Source: Chitinivibrionales bacterium
GTDB taxonomy: Bacteria > Fibrobacterota > Chitinivibrionia > Chitinivibrionales > WJKA01
Direction of reading: 5' to 3'
NCBI GenBank assembly: GCA_014728215.1
Contig: WJLZ01000019.1
Span: forward strand, 1 to 44,610
DNA: 44,610 nt
Positions 42,473-44,610 of this stretch are shown here, in pieces (position 1 is the first letter of the stretch; each line of letters begins with the position of its first letter). The notes beneath the pieces are model-generated. The model worked only from the letters and a program-made list of their open reading frames with translations. It was not told the origin of the DNA and made no database searches. The position numbers and the translations under genes were made by a program.

Positions 42473-43996
42473 ATGGCGTCAATTAATTATGCCGCGAAAG
42501 AAATCAGTGTAAAGGTAGTATATTATGGCCCCGGATTATCCGGAAAAACTACCAATCTTCAAGTAATTCACCAACGAATACCCGTCGATAATAAAAGCAA
42601 CATGGTCTCACTGGCTACCGAAACCGACCGCACCCTGTTTTTCGATTTTCTTCCCTTGGATCTGGGTAAAATAAAGGGATTTTCGACAAAGTTCCAGCTC
42701 TATACCGTTCCCGGTCAGGTTTATTATAATGCCACCCGGAAACTTGTTCTCAGGGGTGTTGACGGTATCGTTTTTGTTGCAGATTCCTCGTCGAAAAAAA
42801 CAGACGAAAACATTGAAAGTTTTCAGAACCTTCTCGACAACCTTGCTGAGTACGGCTATCAAAAAGAGAACATTCCGATAATTATTCAATACAACAAACG
42901 TGATTTACCTGATGCTTTGCCGATTGAACAGTTGCAGCAAGCAATGAACACGGCAAATTATCCATGGAACGAAGCGGTAGCGGTCAAGAGTAGCGGTGTA
43001 TTCGAATCCCTTAAAAAAATCGGTAAAATTGTAATTGATCAGCTCAATAAGAAGTATTCCCGGCCGGGGACGGCATCCCGACCCGGTAGCCAGGTTCCGC
43101 CTCGCCCCAGGCCTTCAACACCACCTCCGGTGCAGCCACAGCAGACGCGGCAGAACTTTCAGGCCCCCCCTCCTCCGCCACCACCACAACAGCCACAACA
43201 ACCAACTCGTCGGTGGTCTCCTCCTGCAAACGATCCCTTTGTAAGCGGCGGAAATTATAATCAGTCTCAAGGTAATCGTCCACAACAGCCGAAAACGCCA
43301 CCGCCATTGGAATTTGAATCACCTTTTGCATCATCCGGCCCCGACCAGCAAAACAGCCGGGAACCCAACAGCTATGCACCCGATTCACAACAACCCCAAA
43401 AACCTCAGACATCTTTTCCAGGGTCTCCTCCCGCCGATCAGAATACGTTCGATCTTGAATCAATGTCCGGACAGCAGAATCGGCTGGCGATGAATACTCC
43501 TCCTCCAGCTCCAAATAAAGAAGAGAAAACTGAACTGGATCTCGAAATAGAACGATATCAGAGAGAGATAGAACAAAAACAGCAAGGCACCGCTCAGCCT
43601 CCGCAGCAAAATACTCCCGGAACGCAGTCATCTCCTTTAGCTTTTGAGGACCCTTCACAGGCATTTACTCAATCTCAGCCTCAGCAGACACCACAACCTC
43701 AGCAACCTCAGGCTGATAGCGGCGATTTTGAGACATACAACCCTCAAAACAACGAAAACGACTATGATGTCTATGATGCTCAATCATCGCAGGACAAATC
43801 TGTGCCCCCGAACCTGTCTTCCAATCCAAAACCGCAGGCGCCGAACAGAAGTGATGATGATACGCCGATGTATTTCACATCAGTAAATACCGAGCGTCCG
43901 CGAAAGAAAAGTAAAAAACCGACAAATCCTCGAGAAAAAGGACCAAAGGGCACCCTCTTCTCAAAACTCTTTGGAAGAAAAGATCCTGATGAATGA
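42473..43996 (+). CDS. MglA-like small GTPase with a long Pro/Gln-rich tail
   Basis: The product has 507 residues, whereas MglA is about 195. Residues 1-195 are a complete Ras/MglA-type G domain: P-loop GPGLSGKTT (19-27, Lys25), switch-I-type ATETDRTLFFDFLP, G3 TVPGQ (78-82), G4 NKRD (141-144) and a G5-like AVKSSG. MglA, with its roadblock partner MglB, sets cell polarity and controls gliding or twitching motility in Myxococcus. The C-terminal ~310 residues are disordered and full of Pro and Gln with acidic patches, then a basic end (KKSKKPTN) and a final LFSKLFGRKD that may form a short membrane-binding helix. A long disordered tail on MglA is unusual. AAGGAA precedes the ATG, and a strong promoter lies upstream. 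Confidence 0.92.
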   Translation: MASINYAAKEISVKVVYYGPGLSGKTTNLQVIHQRIPVDNKSNMVSLATETDRTLFFDFLPLDLGKIKGFSTKFQLYTVPGQVYYNATRKLVLRGVDGIVFVADSSSKKTDENIESFQNLLDNLAEYGYQKENIPIIIQYNKRDLPDALPIEQLQQAMNTANYPWNEAVAVKSSGVFESLKKIGKIVIDQLNKKYSRPGTASRPGSQVPPRPRPSTPPPVQPQQTRQNFQAPPPPPPPQQPQQPTRRWSPPANDPFVSGGNYNQSQGNRPQQPKTPPPLEFESPFASSGPDQQNSREPNSYAPDSQQPQKPQTSFPGSPPADQNTFDLESMSGQQNRLAMNTPPPAPNKEEKTELDLEIERYQREIEQKQQGTAQPPQQNTPGTQSSPLAFEDPSQAFTQSQPQQTPQPQQPQADSGDFETYNPQNNENDYDVYDAQSSQDKSVPPNLSSNPKPQAPNRSDDDTPMYFTSVNTERPRKKSKKPTNPREKGPKGTLFSKLFGRKDPDE

Positions 43997-44610
43997 TTTA
44001 ATTCTATATCAGGAAGACCTGGAGAAGCTTAATAATATTCTAATCCAATTTATCAAAGATTCACAGGTTGTTTGCGCATTTCTTACCAATAAAGAGGGAC
44101 AGCTTCTTACATGTCAGGGCTCTACCAAGACCATCGATACCATGTCGGTGGCGGCATTGATAACCGGTAGCTTTGCTGCGACGGTAACCATAGCCAACCT
44201 TATTGGCGAATCTCAGTTCAGTACTATGTTTCATAAAGGAAAAAGCAAACATATTCATATAACGGTAATTGATAACGATCGTTATCTCGCTTCAATTTTC
44301 GACAACCACAGCAGTCTTGAGAAAGTTAACTATTACGCTAATCGTTACGGCAAAAAACTTCGTGAGTACCTGATAATAATAAGCGGCAATGCAGATTCGG
44401 CCTCCCTGCCGAACCTTTCAGACGAAGAAATGAGTCTGGAACATGAGGTAATACACGATAGTTTTGAATCATTTCTCGATGCCATGGAAACTGACACCGA
44501 TTCTCAAGAAAACTCGGAGGAAGTTACTTCCCCAAAAAGAATTGTTCTCAACCCTCAGCCGGTGCCTTTTGATGAAGAAGAAAAGGCTCCACCTCAACCG
44601 GCTCCACCTC
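43989..44610 (+). CDS. roadblock/LC7-domain protein, MglB-like (partial, runs off the right edge)
   Basis: The frame is open from an ATG at 43989 to the window end, giving about 207 residues. It overlaps the last 8 bases of the GTPase gene, a coupling typical of mglB/mglA pairs, though here the GTPase comes first. Residues ~8-125 form a roadblock fold (LIQFIKDSQVVCAFLTNKEG, MSVAALITGSFAATVTIANL, IHITVIDNDRYLASIFD), with a helical C-terminal part. After ~135 the sequence turns acidic and then Pro-rich (DEEEKAPPQPAPP), echoing the GTPase tail. MglB acts as the GTPase-activating partner of MglA; that role is inferred here. The C-terminal end is missing. Confidence 0.86.
   Translation, partial: MNDLILYQEDLEKLNNILIQFIKDSQVVCAFLTNKEGQLLTCQGSTKTIDTMSVAALITGSFAATVTIANLIGESQFSTMFHKGKSKHIHITVIDNDRYLASIFDNHSSLEKVNYYANRYGKKLREYLIIISGNADSASLPNLSDEEMSLEHEVIHDSFESFLDAMETDTDSQENSEEVTSPKRIVLNPQPVPFDEEEKAPPQPAPP

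Overview
The window looks like a chromosomal segment of a Gram-negative bacterium of the FCB group, most plausibly Fibrobacterota (Chitinivibrionia/Chitinispirillia-like). This placement is an inference. It rests on two exported proteins ending in a sorting-type C-terminal domain of the kind used by type IX secretion, a Bacteroidetes-like transketolase, an MglA/roadblock/DUF4388 set, and many long signal-peptide or coiled-coil proteins. No rRNA, tRNA or CRISPR array was seen.

Left edge (1-3618): the N-terminal HD-nuclease domain of a Cas3 protein runs off the left end on the minus strand. Upstream of it on the same strand are a small unknown ORF and a WYL-domain regulator, so this is the border of a type I CRISPR-Cas locus. 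A gene-free stretch of about 1.1 kb rich in inverted repeats follows.

Surface and envelope region (3619-13023): a sorted beta-propeller protein, a lipoprotein with a carboxypeptidase-regulatory-like domain, an 1145-residue multidomain GQSN-type carbohydrate esterase with a sorting tail, a small outer-membrane barrel, an NTF2-like lipoprotein, a permuted papain-like amidase, another lipoprotein and a membrane-anchored coiled-coil protein.

Housekeeping and mixed region (13046-28465): a Xer recombinase, rfbA and rfbC (dTDP-rhamnose branch), fabD, a cation/proton antiporter translationally coupled to an EIIA-like regulator, three small unknown genes, a 1068-residue coiled-coil/PEGA protein, a tRNA-dihydrouridine synthase, a metallophosphoesterase and transketolase.

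Minus-strand cluster (28563-37118): in transcription order, a PHP-domain protein, two tandem UbiA prenyltransferases, a TPR protein, a 58-residue 2x[4Fe-4S] ferredoxin, a geranylgeranyl-reductase-family flavoprotein, an HDOD protein and a FapA (DUF342) protein. The UbiA/UbiA/ferredoxin/reductase core looks like a route for making and saturating a prenylated membrane lipid or quinone, and several of its genes overlap. It is one of the two most interesting parts of the window.

Right end (37150-44610): rpsT, lysA, then a signalling-type set: a TPR/zinc-ribbon membrane protein, a DUF4388 (PATAN) membrane protein, an MglA-like small GTPase with a roughly 310-residue Pro/Gln-rich tail, and an overlapping roadblock/LC7 (MglB-like) gene cut by the window end. 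A near-consensus sigma-70 promoter precedes the GTPase. A GTPase whose tail is longer than its G domain, paired with a roadblock protein that also has a proline-rich tail, is the other main candidate for an undescribed system.
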